A stretch of 64,000 nucleotides of DNA from Actinomadura sp. WMMA1423 (GCF_006547145.1 NZ_CP041244.1:9362001-9426000); one strand, 5' to 3'; numbered from the stretch's first letter, positions 44,867 through 53,796 are shown. The notes: generated by a model not told the origin, from the sequence alone. Made by a program: numbers and translations.

Positions 44867-46990
44867 TCAGGCGTGGGGCCTTTCCAGAGCCACCCTCGGG
44901 AGGCGCTTCGCGAGGGGCGCGGGGAGCCACCAGGCGTGCCTGCCGAGGAGCTGCATGACCGCCGGGACGATCAGGCAGCGGATGACCAGCGCGTCCAGGA
45001 GGACGGCCACCGCCAGGCCCAGGCCGAACTGCTGGAGCATCCGGTCCGGGCTCAGGATGAACGCGGCGAACACCACGATCATGATGGCGGCCGCCGCCGT
45101 GATGACCTTGCCGGTGGCGGCCAGGCCCTCGCGGACGGCGCGGGAGGGATCCCGGGTGCGCTCCCATTCCTCGTGGATGCGCGCGACCAGGAACACCTCG
45201 TAGTCCATGGAGAGCCCGAACACGATCGCGAAGATCATCACCGGGATGAACGCCTCGATGGGCCCGCTCTGCGCGCCGAACCGGCCGTCCTGGTACACCA
45301 GGACGATCGCGCCGAGCGCCGCGGAGATGGACAGGAGGTTGAGCAGCGCGGCCTTGACCGGGATCAGGACCGATCGGAACACCACCATCAGCAGCAGCGC
45401 CGACAGCCCCACCACGACCGCGACGAACAGCGGCATCCGCGCCGAGACCGAGTCCGCGAAGTCCTGGGTGGCGGCCGTCGTGCCCCCCACCAGGTACTCC
45501 ACGCCGGTGCGGTCGGACAGGGCGGGGAGCACGTCGTCGCGCAGCTCGTGGACGAGGTCCGTGGTGCGCGCGTCCTGCGGCGCGGTCGCCGGATAGACGA
45601 TCACTGCCGACACCTCGCCGTCCCTGGACGGGAACGGCGGGGTCGCGGCGGCGATGCCCTCGGTCCGCGCGAGGGTCTCCCGGAGCGGCCCCGCGTCGCC
45701 CTTGGCCACCACGATCAGCGGGCCGTTGAAGCCGGGGCCGAACCCCTTCGCCAGCAGGTCGTACGCCTGCCGGCTGGTCGAGGACGGGGCGTCGTTGCCG
45801 GAGTCGGCGAAACCGAGGCGCATGTCCAGCGCCGGGGCCGAGAGGGCGAGCAGCGCCGCCACCGCGGCGAGCAGCGCCGGGACGGGGCGGCGCTGGACGG
45901 CCGAGGCCAGCCGCCGCCAGCCGCCCTCGCGCGGCCGGGACTTCGCGGCCCGCTTGCGGACGTGCCGCTGGATGCGGCCGCCGAAGACTCCCAGCAGCGC
46001 GGGCAGCAGCGTCAGCGACGCGGCCATCGTGACCAGCACGGTCAGCGCGACGGCGAGCGCCACCCCCTGCAGGGAGCCGAGCCCGAGGGCGATCAGCCCC
46101 AGCAGCGCGATGATGACCGTGCAGCCGGCGAAGAAGACGGTGCGCCCGGCCGCGTCCAGCGCCATGCGGGTCGCGGCCGGCGAGTCGGCCCCGTTCGCCA
46201 GCTCGTGCCGGTAGCGGTAGAAGATCAGCAGCGCGTAGTCCACGCCGACGCCGAGCCCGATCAGCATCATGATCGGCGGGGTGAAGTCGGCGACCGTGAA
46301 CACGTGCGAGGCGAGCGCGATCAGCCCGACCGCGCCGCCCACCGCGAACACGGCGGTGACCAGGGGCAGCGCCGCGGCCACGAGGGACCCGAACAGGAAC
46401 ACGAGGATGACCAGGGCGGCCAGCATCCCGGCGCCCTCGGCGCCGCCGCCCCCGCCCTCCTCGGCGCCGCGCACCGCGTCGCCGCCGAGCTCGACGCGCA
46501 GCCCGTCCCCGGAGGCCGCCTGCGCGGTGTCGATGATCTTGGCGACCCGCTCCTTCGGCACGTCCTCCGACGTGCCGTCGAGCGTGACGGTGGCGTAGCC
46601 GATGGTGCCGGACCTGGAGACCGACAGGCCGCCGACGTCGGCGACCGCGGGCAGCCGGCGGACCTCGTCGAGCATCCGCCCGACGTCCTGCTGCCGGGCC
46701 TTCAAACCGGCCGGGGCCTCGGCGACGATCTGGACCGCGGCGCCCGCCTGGCGGGAGCCGTGCTCCTCCATCAGGTCGGCGGCGGCCTGCGACTCGGTTC
46801 CGGGCAGCGAGAAGTCGTTGTGGTAGGCGGCGCCGGCGGCCTGCGAGCCGACCGTGATCGCCGCGACCACCAGCACCCACAGCAGGAGGGCCGCCCAGCG
46901 GCGGCGCTGCGACCAGGCGGCCAGGCGCCCGAACCGGCCCGGCGGGGGAGCGGGGGCCGCGTGCGCGGACCCCGCGGGGGGAGTGGACAT
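44867..46990 (-). CDS. MMPL family transporter
   Basis: 707 residues with twelve membrane helices in two RND-type halves. The proton-relay Asp region is in GLGVGVDYALLIFYRYRHEL (first half) and IVFGLSMDYEVFLVARIHEE (second half). The large periplasmic loops carry LPGTESQAAADLMEEHG. Actinobacterial MMPL proteins export lipids or drugs. A 70-residue membrane protein gene lies just upstream (7-base gap) and may be a subunit. The HK/RR pair upstream on the same strand could regulate both. The ATG at 46990 was chosen to skip an unlikely Ser/Arg/Pro-rich extension. Confidence 0.9.
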   Translation of the reverse strand: MSTPPAGSAHAAPAPPPGRFGRLAAWSQRRRWAALLLWVLVVAAITVGSQAAGAAYHNDFSLPGTESQAAADLMEEHGSRQAGAAVQIVAEAPAGLKARQQDVGRMLDEVRRLPAVADVGGLSVSRSGTIGYATVTLDGTSEDVPKERVAKIIDTAQAASGDGLRVELGGDAVRGAEEGGGGGAEGAGMLAALVILVFLFGSLVAAALPLVTAVFAVGGAVGLIALASHVFTVADFTPPIMMLIGLGVGVDYALLIFYRYRHELANGADSPAATRMALDAAGRTVFFAGCTVIIALLGLIALGLGSLQGVALAVALTVLVTMAASLTLLPALLGVFGGRIQRHVRKRAAKSRPREGGWRRLASAVQRRPVPALLAAVAALLALSAPALDMRLGFADSGNDAPSSTSRQAYDLLAKGFGPGFNGPLIVVAKGDAGPLRETLARTEGIAAATPPFPSRDGEVSAVIVYPATAPQDARTTDLVHELRDDVLPALSDRTGVEYLVGGTTAATQDFADSVSARMPLFVAVVVGLSALLLMVVFRSVLIPVKAALLNLLSISAALGAIVLVYQDGRFGAQSGPIEAFIPVMIFAIVFGLSMDYEVFLVARIHEEWERTRDPSRAVREGLAATGKVITAAAAIMIVVFAAFILSPDRMLQQFGLGLAVAVLLDALVIRCLIVPAVMQLLGRHAWWLPAPLAKRLPRVALERPHA

Positions 46991-46997
46991 GGAAACG

Positions 46998-47210
46998 TCA
47001 ACCTCGCGTCCTGATGCGGGCGCCGACGAAGGCGCCGGCCACGGCGCACAGGATCGGCACGGAGATGAAGGCGGTGAGCAGGACCGGCGTCCCGCCCACG
47101 TCGAGCGTCCGGTCAAGGACGAAATGGAAGAACACGCCCACGGCCTCGGTCAGCATGAAGCCCGCGGCCCCGCCGACCAGGAACCCGAGCATGGCACCCG
47201 GAAGATTCAT
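46998..47210 (-). CDS. Small two-helix membrane protein
   Basis: 70 residues, not recognised. It has two hydrophobic segments, GAMLGFLVGGAAGFMLTEAV and VLLTAFISVPILCAVAGAFV, with a short loop between and a basic C-terminal RIRTRG. The ATG at 47210 is used; one further upstream at 47246 is possible. It ends 7 bases before the MMPL start and probably forms a unit with it. Its role, perhaps as an accessory subunit, is a guess. Confidence 0.6.
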   Translation of the reverse strand: MNLPGAMLGFLVGGAAGFMLTEAVGVFFHFVLDRTLDVGGTPVLLTAFISVPILCAVAGAFVGARIRTRG

Positions 47211-47300
47211 GGCCCCAGCATCGGGACGCGGCAGGCCGCGCGGCATCGGCCTGCGGCGGGTATCCGGGGCACCCCAGCGGTTGCGGGCGGAGCGGGCCGG

Positions 47301-47975
47301 TTACCGCTCCGGTCGCATCCAGCGGGGGTTGACCATCCCGGACTCGTAGGCCAGCACGACGAGCTGGGAGCGGTCCCGCGCGTCCAGCTTGGTCATGATG
47401 CGGCTGACGTGCGACTTGACCGTGGCGGGGCTGAGCACGAGCCTGCCGGCGATCTCGGTGTTGCTCAGCCCGCCGGCGACGAGGAGCATGACCTCGCGCT
47501 CGCGGTCGGTGAGGGCGTTCAGCCGGGCACCGGGCACCGGCGCCTCGACGCGCCCGGCGAACTCGCCGATCAGCCGGCGGGTGACGGACGGCGTGATCAG
47601 CGCGTCGCCGCGCGCCGCGACGCGGACCGCGTGCATCATCTCCTCCGGCTCGGTGTCCTTGAGCAGGAAGCCGGTGGCCCCGGCGCGCAGCGCGCCGTAG
47701 ACGTACTCGTCCAGGTCGAAGGTGGTCAGGATGACGACCCTGACCGCGTCGAGGCGGGGGTCGGAGGTGATCCGGCGGGCGGCCTCCAGGCCGTCCATCC
47801 GGGGCATCCGCACGTCCAGCAGCGCCACGTCCGGACGCAGCCGGCGGCAGGCCGCCACCGCCTGCTCGCCGTCGGCGGCCTCGCCGACCACCGTGATGTC
47901 GGCCTCGTCGTCGAGGATGGACCGGAACCCGGCCCGCACGAGCCCCTGGTCGTCGGCGAGCAGAACCTTGATCAT
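47301..47975 (-). CDS. NarL/LuxR-type response regulator
   Basis: 224 residues. The receiver domain shows LLADDQGLVRAGF, the phosphoacceptor Asp in VALLDVRMPRMDGLEAA, and LLKDTEPEE. The C-terminal LuxR HTH contains LTDREREVMLLVAGGLSN and VLSPATVKSHVSRIMTKL. It is the partner of the HK whose stop overlaps its start by one base (ATGA). Likely targets are the downstream small membrane protein and MMPL genes (90 bases away). Confidence 0.93.
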   Translation of the reverse strand: MIKVLLADDQGLVRAGFRSILDDEADITVVGEAADGEQAVAACRRLRPDVALLDVRMPRMDGLEAARRITSDPRLDAVRVVILTTFDLDEYVYGALRAGATGFLLKDTEPEEMMHAVRVAARGDALITPSVTRRLIGEFAGRVEAPVPGARLNALTDREREVMLLVAGGLSNTEIAGRLVLSPATVKSHVSRIMTKLDARDRSQLVVLAYESGMVNPRWMRPER

Positions 47976-49099
47976 CAGGAGGGGTCCTCGTTCGGGTACG
48001 GAAGGCGGGCGCGGACGAGGTAGCCGCCGCCGGGGCGGCCGCCCGCGGTCAGCTCGCCGCCGAGGGCGCGGGCACGCTCGCGCATGCCGCCGACGCCGCT
48101 GCCGGGCCCGCCGCCGGCGGCCGGGCCGCGGCCGTCGTCGGCGACCTCGACGAGTAGTTCCCCGCGGCCGGTCTCGACGTTGACGGTCACCTCGGAGGCG
48201 GCGGCGTGCCGCACCACGTTGGTGATGGACTCCTGGACGATCCGGTACGCCGCCAGGCCGACCTCGGCGGGCGGGGCGGCGTCGCCCACGCTGACGTGCA
48301 CCGTCAGGCCCGCCGACCGCGCCGGGGCCACCAGCTCGCCGATCCGGTCCAGGCCGGGCGCGGGGGCGGTCGGCGCCTCCTCGTCGGCCTGCCGCAGCAC
48401 CCCGAGCGTCGCGCGGAGTTCGCGCAGCGCCTCCCGGCTCGACGCCTTGATCGCGGCGAGGGCGGCCTCGCCGTTCGCCGGGTCCCGGTGGAAGCGGTGC
48501 AGGGCCGTCCCCGCCTGGACGTTGATGAGCGAGATGTGGTGGCCGACGACGTCGTGGAGCTCGCGGGCGATGCGCAGCCGCTCCTCCCCGGCGGCGCGCC
48601 GCTCGGCCTCGCGCAGGTAGGCCAGGCGGCTGTGCCGGACCCAGCCCAGCGCGACCATGGCCACCACCCACCCGGAGAGCATGAACAGCGCGACGCTGTT
48701 GACGTCCCTGTTGCCGAGGAGCGTGCCGGCCCCGGTGCCGATCACCGTCAGCGCGCCGAGGGCGACGGCCGCCTGGAGCCGCCCCGCCGCCGCGACCTGG
48801 TAAAGCGCCACGGTGAGCGCGATCATCAGCGCCCCGTCGTAGGCGGAGAGGACGTAGTAGCCGAACGTGAGCACCAGCACGAGCGACCCGACGGCCACCG
48901 GGTGGCGGGGGGTGGAGTACAGCGCTCCGCAGGTGGCCGTGAGGAGCACCCAGCCGAGGGCGGTGACCCCCCAGGGCTCGGCGCGGTCGTCGATGAGGGA
49001 GCTCACGCTGCTGGCGGCCACGAGCAGCAGCACGACGCCGGCCAGGGCCGCGTCCCCTGCGCGGCCGCGCAGCGGGGCGGGACCACGGCGACGATCCAT
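47975..49099 (-). CDS. NarL-type sensor histidine kinase
   Basis: 374 residues. There are about five membrane helices in the first 170 residues. The HisKA_3 phosphoacceptor region is RIARELHDVVGHHISLI (His at about residue 200), and the HATPase part has NVVRHAAASEVTVNV and VADDGRGPAAGGGPGSGVGG. There is no periplasmic domain, so the ligand is sensed in the membrane or by a partner. A TAGGCT -10 lies 7 nt before the ATG, so it is probably leaderless. It overlaps the response regulator gene by one base. Confidence 0.92.
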   Translation of the reverse strand: MDRRRGPAPLRGRAGDAALAGVVLLLVAASSVSSLIDDRAEPWGVTALGWVLLTATCGALYSTPRHPVAVGSLVLVLTFGYYVLSAYDGALMIALTVALYQVAAAGRLQAAVALGALTVIGTGAGTLLGNRDVNSVALFMLSGWVVAMVALGWVRHSRLAYLREAERRAAGEERLRIARELHDVVGHHISLINVQAGTALHRFHRDPANGEAALAAIKASSREALRELRATLGVLRQADEEAPTAPAPGLDRIGELVAPARSAGLTVHVSVGDAAPPAEVGLAAYRIVQESITNVVRHAAASEVTVNVETGRGELLVEVADDGRGPAAGGGPGSGVGGMRERARALGGELTAGGRPGGGYLVRARLPYPNEDPS

Positions 49100-49106
49100 G
49101 CCGCAC

Positions 49107-49112
49107 AGCCTA
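49107..49112 (-). promoter_or_regulatory. -10 box of the first histidine kinase gene (leaderless)
   Basis: TAGGCT on the minus strand, 7 nt before the ATG, with no Shine-Dalgarno between. Confidence 0.55.
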
Positions 49113-49279
49113 GGCGGCGGCGTCCGCGGCGCTCTCCTCCGCTCGGCGGCACCCTCCGGGCCGCACCCGCAACTCCGGGCGCATCCGGACGTCCGCGGTC
49201 TGCTACCAGAGGCGGAGGCGCCGGTCCTCGCCGGCGGGCGCGGAACCGGCGGCGATCCGGTCGCCGCGGCCGGAGGGCC

Positions 49280-49735
49280 TCAGTCCTCGTAGGTGTGGAC
49301 GAAGCGGGACAGCAGGCGGGCGAAGGCCGAGCGCTCCTCGTCCGTCCAGCCGCTCATCGCCTTGGCGAAGTGCTCCTGCCGGGTGCGGCGGGTGGCCTCG
49401 ACGACGCCCCTGCCCGCTTCGGTCAGCTCCAAGTGGATGCGGCGGCCGTCCTCCTGCGAGGCGACGCGCCGGACGTAGCCCGACTTGACGGCCTCGGCGA
49501 CGATCCGGCTGCCGCGGGAGGCGTCCACGCCCAGGCGGGCGGCGACCAGGCCGACGCTCATCTCCTCGCCGGGCCGGTCGGGGCCCTCGTCGACGATGTC
49601 GACGACGTGCAGGACCTGCACGTCGACGGGGAGGTTGTGCTCCCGGACCGCCGCCTTGCCCAGCCGCTGCCGCGACATGCCCCGGCGCAGCCTGACCATG
49701 CTCCGCTCGACCGCATCCAGTGCCTCGTCGCTCAT
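49280..49735 (-). CDS. MarR family transcriptional regulator
   Basis: 151 residues. The winged helix shows MSVGLVAARLGVDASRGSRI and the wing VRRVASQEDGRRIHLELTEAG. It has no cysteine-based sensing site, so a ligand-binding type is likely. It is divergent from the DHA2 drug exporter gene, with a perfect palindrome overlapping its own -35. By the usual logic for such pairs it represses the exporter and itself. The ATG is immediately preceded by a TACACT -10, so the mRNA is leaderless. Confidence 0.9.
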   Translation of the reverse strand: MSDEALDAVERSMVRLRRGMSRQRLGKAAVREHNLPVDVQVLHVVDIVDEGPDRPGEEMSVGLVAARLGVDASRGSRIVAEAVKSGYVRRVASQEDGRRIHLELTEAGRGVVEATRRTRQEHFAKAMSGWTDEERSAFARLLSRFVHTYED

Positions 49736-49742
49736 GGCGGCC

Positions 49743-49806
49743 AGTGTAGTTGGATTGCGCGACTCATCTAAGTGTGCTTAGCATTTATATGTTCAAAGCA
49801 TAGATC
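49743..49806. promoter_or_regulatory. MarR/DHA2 divergent promoters and operator
   Basis: marR: TTAGAT (minus, plus coordinates 49766-49771), 17 bases, TACACT (49743-49748), 7 nt to ATG. Exporter: TTAGCA (49778-49783), 17 bases, TAGATC (49801-49806). The perfect inverted repeat CTAAG-TGTG-CTTAG (49768-49781) covers both -35 boxes. One bound dimer would block both directions. Confidence 0.7.
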
Positions 49807-49818
49807 TGCGAGGTGCAT

Positions 49819-51321
49819 ATGATCGAGTCGACCGCGCCGATGACCGGCCGGCACCGGCTGCTGGTGTTCGGCGGGCTCATGCTCGCCGGGCTCATGTCCT
49901 CCCTGGACGCGACCGTGCTCGGCACCGCGCTGCCGACGATCGTCGGGGACCTCGGCGGGCTTGACCGGCTCGCCTGGGTGTCGACGGCGTACGTGCTGGC
50001 CACCAGCATCACCGTCCCGCTGTCGGGACGGCTCGGGGACCTGTTCGGGCGCCGCCGCGTCCTGCTGACCGGCCTGCTCGGCTTCCTCGCCGGGTCGGCG
50101 GCGTGCGGCGCGGCACCCGGCATGACCTGGCTGATCGTCTTCCGCGCCGTCCAGGGCGCCGCCGCCGGGTGCCTGATGAGCTCGATGTTCGCGCTCACCG
50201 GGGAGCTGTTCGAGCCGCGCGAGCGCGCCCGCTACCAGGGGTACTCGGCGGTGATCTTCGCGGTGTCGAGCATCGCGGGCCCGCTGGCCGGCGGGATCCT
50301 CACCGACCACGCGTCCTGGCGGTGGGTGTTCTACCTCAACCTGCCGCTCGGCATCGCCGCGACCGCGGTGGTCGCGCTGTTCCTGCGGCTGCCGGCGCCC
50401 GAGGGCAGGCCGCGGATCGACTACGCCGGGATCGTCCTGCTCGGCGCGGCGGTCACCTGCTTCACCCTGTTCACCAGCTGGGCCGGGACCCGGTACGCGT
50501 GGGACTCGCCGGCGCTCCTCGCGCTGGCTGCGGCGTCGGCGGTGCTGTTCGCCGCGTGGGTGCTCGCCGAGCGGGCGGCGCCCGAGCCGGTCATCCCGCC
50601 GCGCCTGTTCCGCGACCGCTCGTTCGGCGTGGCCTGCGCCGTCGCCGCCGTCGGCGGCGCCACCGGGTTCGGGCTCGCCACCTACCTGCCGATGTTCTTC
50701 CAGGTCGTCGGGGGAGTGGACGCCACCAGGTCGGGCCTGCTCCTGCTGCCGATGATGCTCGCCCTGCTGGCCGCCTCCGTGGCCGCCGGGAAGCACATCC
50801 ACCGGACCGGCCGCTACCACCGGCTGCCCGCGGCGAGCATGGCGGTCAGCGCGGCGGGGATCGCGCTGCTGGCGACCATGGACACCCGTACCGGCCTGGT
50901 CACCGCGGGCTGCTACATGGCGGTCCTCGGCTTCGGGGCCGGACTCTCCCAGCAGGTCGTCATGCTGATCGCGCAGCAGGCCGCGCCGCGCCGCGACCTC
51001 GGCGCGGCCAGCTCGGGCGTCTTCGCGAGCCGGATGCTCGGCACCGCCGCCGGGATGGCGGTCTTCGGCGCCGTCGTGTCGAACCGGTTCGCCGAGGAGG
51101 TCGTCCGGCGGGTCCCGGACGGGCGGGTCCCCGAGTTCGGGGACGCCGTCCGCCCCGAGGTGCTGGCGACCCTCCCGGCGCCGGTGCGCGACGGCGTCGC
51201 CGAGGCGTTCGCGGACGCGTTCTCCACCCTGTTCGTCGCAGCGCTGCCCCTCGCCGCGGCGGGCCTGGCGGCGGCGCTGCTGCTGCGCCACGTCCCGCTG
51301 GCCCGGCGCGACGAGCGCTAG
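49819..51321 (+). CDS. DHA2-type (14-helix) MFS drug exporter
   Basis: About 500 residues with 14 hydrophobic segments. LDATVLGTALPTI is the helix 1 motif of the EmrB/QacA group, and GRLGDLFGRRRVLLTG gives MFS motif A. The family pumps drugs with proton drive. The start is ATG 49819 with GAGG upstream, or GTG 49813, which would be 6 nt from a weak -10. It is controlled from the shared MarR operator. It ends 4 bases inside the convergent response regulator gene. Confidence 0.92.
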   Translation: MIESTAPMTGRHRLLVFGGLMLAGLMSSLDATVLGTALPTIVGDLGGLDRLAWVSTAYVLATSITVPLSGRLGDLFGRRRVLLTGLLGFLAGSAACGAAPGMTWLIVFRAVQGAAAGCLMSSMFALTGELFEPRERARYQGYSAVIFAVSSIAGPLAGGILTDHASWRWVFYLNLPLGIAATAVVALFLRLPAPEGRPRIDYAGIVLLGAAVTCFTLFTSWAGTRYAWDSPALLALAAASAVLFAAWVLAERAAPEPVIPPRLFRDRSFGVACAVAAVGGATGFGLATYLPMFFQVVGGVDATRSGLLLLPMMLALLAASVAAGKHIHRTGRYHRLPAASMAVSAAGIALLATMDTRTGLVTAGCYMAVLGFGAGLSQQVVMLIAQQAAPRRDLGAASSGVFASRMLGTAAGMAVFGAVVSNRFAEEVVRRVPDGRVPEFGDAVRPEVLATLPAPVRDGVAEAFADAFSTLFVAALPLAAAGLAAALLLRHVPLARRDER

Positions 51322-51983
51322 TCGTCGAGGGCGGCGTCGTGGACGAGGAGAGCGATCTGGACGCGGTTGTTCAGCTCCAGCTTGGTCAGCAGCCGCGAAA
51401 CGTAGGCCTTGACGGTGGCGACGCTGAGCGACAGCTCCCGGCCGATCTCGCTGTTCGTCCGGCCGCGCCCGACGAGTGCGGCCACGGCCCGCTCGCCCTC
51501 GCTCAGCCGGCCGAGCAGCTCGCGGGCGCGGGCCCGGCGCGGGTCGGCGCCGCTCTCGGCCACGTACGCCATCATCCTGCGCAGCACCGCGGGCGAGATC
51601 ATCGGCTCGCCCGCCGCGACCTGGCGGATCGCCCGGACGATCTCCGGTGGCGGGGTGTGCTTCAGCAGGAAGCCGCTCGCGCCGGCGCGCATCGCCCGCA
51701 GGATGTGGTCGTCGGTGTCGAAGGTGGTCAGGATGATGATCTCGGGCGGCTCGCGGCGGCCGCGCAGCAGCGCGGTCGCCGCCAGCCCGTCCAGCCGCGG
51801 CATCCGGATGTCCATCAGGACCACGTCGGGCCGGTGCTGGTTGACGGCGGCGACGACCTCGGCGCCGTCGGCGACGTCCGCGACCACCTCCAGGTCGTCG
51901 GCGCTCGCCAGCATCATCGACAGGCCGGCCCGGACGAGCGCGTCGTCGTCGACGATCAGGACGCGGACGGGAGGGGAGTCCAT
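51318..51983 (-). CDS. NarL/LuxR-type response regulator
   Basis: 221 residues. The receiver domain shows LIVDDDALVRAGLSM and VVLMDIRMPRLDGLAA (phosphoacceptor Asp). The C-terminal LuxR HTH has LSEGERAVAALVGRGRTN and LSVATVKAYVSRLLTKL. It is in the same direction as a PNPOx-like gene and a histidine kinase upstream, so the kinase is the probable partner. It also has its own TAGGGT -10 at 51990-51995, 6 nt from the ATG. It differs from the other regulator (47301) throughout, so it is not a recent copy. Confidence 0.92.
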   Translation of the reverse strand: MDSPPVRVLIVDDDALVRAGLSMMLASADDLEVVADVADGAEVVAAVNQHRPDVVLMDIRMPRLDGLAATALLRGRREPPEIIILTTFDTDDHILRAMRAGASGFLLKHTPPPEIVRAIRQVAAGEPMISPAVLRRMMAYVAESGADPRRARARELLGRLSEGERAVAALVGRGRTNSEIGRELSLSVATVKAYVSRLLTKLELNNRVQIALLVHDAALDD

Positions 51984-51989
51984 CCCGCC

Positions 51990-51995
51990 ACCCTA
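51990..51995 (-). promoter_or_regulatory. -10 box of the 51318 response regulator gene (leaderless)
   Basis: TAGGGT on the minus strand, 6 nt before the ATG. Confidence 0.5.
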
Positions 51996-52003
51996 CGGGC
52001 GCC

Positions 52004-52432
52004 TCAGGGGCGGCGCAGGCGGCGCCCGGTGACGCTCGAGGCCGCCAGCCGGAACCACGCCTCCCGGTCGCCGCCCGGCCACGGCCGCACCTGCGCGACC
52101 TCCGCCTTCTCCGCCTCGGAGAGGGGGTGCGCGCCGCCGCGCAGCAGCACGCTCCAGCCCGCGTGGTCGGCCTCGTCGAACCTGTCGACCTCGAAGGCCG
52201 CGCGGACCTCCCCGCCGAGGACCGCCGACAGCAGGTTGCGGTTCAGCCGGCCCGACGCCGACGTGCGGAAGATCACCGAGTCGCCCTCGACGGCGTAGTT
52301 CACCGGGACGACGGTCGGCCCCTCGCCGTCGTCGAAGGCCACCCGGCCGATGGTGCCGCCGGCGAGGAGCTTCATGCACTCGTCGCGGTCGAGTTCTTCC
52401 AGGACGGGCCCGTCAGAGGAGTTCGCTGCCAT
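52004..52432 (-). CDS. PNPOx-like FMN-binding split-barrel protein
   Basis: 142 residues. It begins EELDRDECMKLLAGGTIGRV, then VVPVNYAVEGDSVIFRTSAS and AAFEVDRFDEADHAGWSVLL, the pattern of FMN-binding split-barrel proteins often called pyridoxamine 5'-phosphate oxidase family. Actinobacterial members bind FMN or F420 and are involved in redox stress or dormancy responses. Its start overlaps the histidine kinase stop by 20 bases, so it is coupled to the kinase and may report a redox state to the two-component pair (inference). Confidence 0.85.
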   Translation of the reverse strand: MAANSSDGPVLEELDRDECMKLLAGGTIGRVAFDDGEGPTVVPVNYAVEGDSVIFRTSASGRLNRNLLSAVLGGEVRAAFEVDRFDEADHAGWSVLLRGGAHPLSEAEKAEVAQVRPWPGGDREAWFRLAASSVTGRRLRRP

Positions 52433-53615
52433 GGGTATCACCTTTCCCACCGGTCCCGGCGCCATGCGCGGACCGCAGCGGAAGGCGGGCGCGCAACCGG
52501 AACCGGCCGTCCCCGGTGCGGCCGTGCTCCAGCGTCCCGCCGAGCAGCGCCACCCGCTCGGCGAGGCCGACCAGGCCCGTGCCGGAACCGGGCAGCGGCA
52601 GGGGCGGCGGGCCGTCCGGCATCGCGTTCACGATCTCGACGTCCAGCTCGTCCCCCGCCTCGAGGCGGACCCGGACGTGCGCGCCCGGCGCGTGCTTGCG
52701 GGCGTTCGTCAGCCCCTCCTGGACGATCCGGTAGGCGTGCCGCCCGACGCGCGAGGGGACGAGCCCGGGGTCGGGGACGTCCTGCTCCAGGGTCACGCGG
52801 CCCCCCGCCCGCCGCGACTCCTCGACGAGCCCGGGGACGTCGGCGAGCGTCGGCTGCGGGCGCTCGGGATCGGCGCCGGGGGAGTCGTCGCGCAGCACGC
52901 CGATCACCTCGCGCAGGTCCTCCATCGCCTCGTAGGCGCTGCGCCGGATGATCCCGGCGGCCTCCCGCTGGCCGGCGGGCGTGCCCGGCCCGAACTCCAG
53001 CGCCCCCGCGTGCACGGCCAGCAGCGAGATGCGGTGCGCGAGGACGTCGTGCATCTCGCGGGCGAGCCGCTCGCGCTCCAGCAGCCGGGCCTCCTCGACG
53101 CGCAGCCGCTGCTCGGTCTCGACGGCGCGGGCCCGCTCCTCCAGCGACGCGATGAGCTGCCGCCGGGACCGCACCAGCATCCCCGTCGTGATGAGGACCG
53201 CGTAGATCAGCGCGAAGATGACGCTGCCCTGGAGGAAGTCGTCCTCGGACGCCGAGACCCGGAACAGGGCGATGATCAGCGCCAGGCTGGCGGCGGCGAT
53301 CGGCAGGGCGGTCCGCCAGGGGCGCAGCATCGCCAGCGAGTACATCGCGATCGCCGCGACGCCGAGCGTCGTCGTCGCCGTCCACTGAGCGAACACCATC
53401 ACGACCGCGAGGCCCACCGGGTGGCGGCGCCGGAAGAGCATGAGGAACACGCAGGCGACGGCGCCGACCAGCACGTCCCGGCGGACCGCGATCGTCTCAC
53501 CCGGGGGCAGGTCCTGCAGGGTGCCCTGGAGCAGCACCCAGCCGAGCGCCATCGCCGCCCCGGCGGCGCCGAGGTCGCCGAGCCACTCGCGCCACGACCG
53601 CCGGAAGTGCTCCAC
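52413..53615 (-). CDS. NarL-type sensor histidine kinase
   Basis: 400 residues. About four or five hydrophobic segments occur in the first 150 residues, then a coiled linker (SLEERARAVETEQRLRVEEA). The phosphoacceptor is RLAREMHDVLAHRISLLAVH (His at about residue 200). The ATPase region has RIVQEGLTNARKHAPG and the glycine box LPGSGTGLVGLAERV. The GTG at 53615 is used because TACCGT sits 7 nt before it. Its end overlaps the PNPOx gene, and the response regulator at 51318 follows, so the module is HK-PNPOx-RR. Confidence 0.9.
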   Translation of the reverse strand: MEHFRRSWREWLGDLGAAGAAMALGWVLLQGTLQDLPPGETIAVRRDVLVGAVACVFLMLFRRRHPVGLAVVMVFAQWTATTTLGVAAIAMYSLAMLRPWRTALPIAAASLALIIALFRVSASEDDFLQGSVIFALIYAVLITTGMLVRSRRQLIASLEERARAVETEQRLRVEEARLLERERLAREMHDVLAHRISLLAVHAGALEFGPGTPAGQREAAGIIRRSAYEAMEDLREVIGVLRDDSPGADPERPQPTLADVPGLVEESRRAGGRVTLEQDVPDPGLVPSRVGRHAYRIVQEGLTNARKHAPGAHVRVRLEAGDELDVEIVNAMPDGPPPLPLPGSGTGLVGLAERVALLGGTLEHGRTGDGRFRLRARLPLRSAHGAGTGGKGDTHGSELL

Positions 53616-53622
53616 CCGCCCA

Positions 53623-53628
53623 ACGGTA
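53623..53628 (-). promoter_or_regulatory. -10 box of the second histidine kinase gene (leaderless)
   Basis: TACCGT on the minus strand, 7 nt before the GTG at 53615. Confidence 0.5.
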
Positions 53629-53782
53629 GCCATGCCGCCGGGTCCGGTCAGCGGCCGCAGGTCGGCGGCCCCGTCGACTTTGGTCGGCACGCGCCGGTGG
53701 GGCTGGCCCCACCTCGCCGGTGCGTGCTGGCCGTAGTGCCGGTCCGGGTGGGCGCCGCAGTGTGCCCGCGCCCGCCGCTGCC

Positions 53783-53788
53783 TAGCGT
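53783..53788 (+). promoter_or_regulatory. -10 box of the double-hydrolase gene (leaderless)
   Basis: TAGCGT lies 8 nt before the ATG at 53797. The short gap leaves no room for a normal ribosome site. Confidence 0.5.
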
Positions 53789-53796
53789 CGGAGACC

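Noticed and set aside
49100..49279. A small gene between the first histidine kinase and MarR
   Set aside because: Short frames here show no ribosome site, no family pattern and no coding bias distinct from the shadows. Apart from the kinase promoter I see nothing in it.
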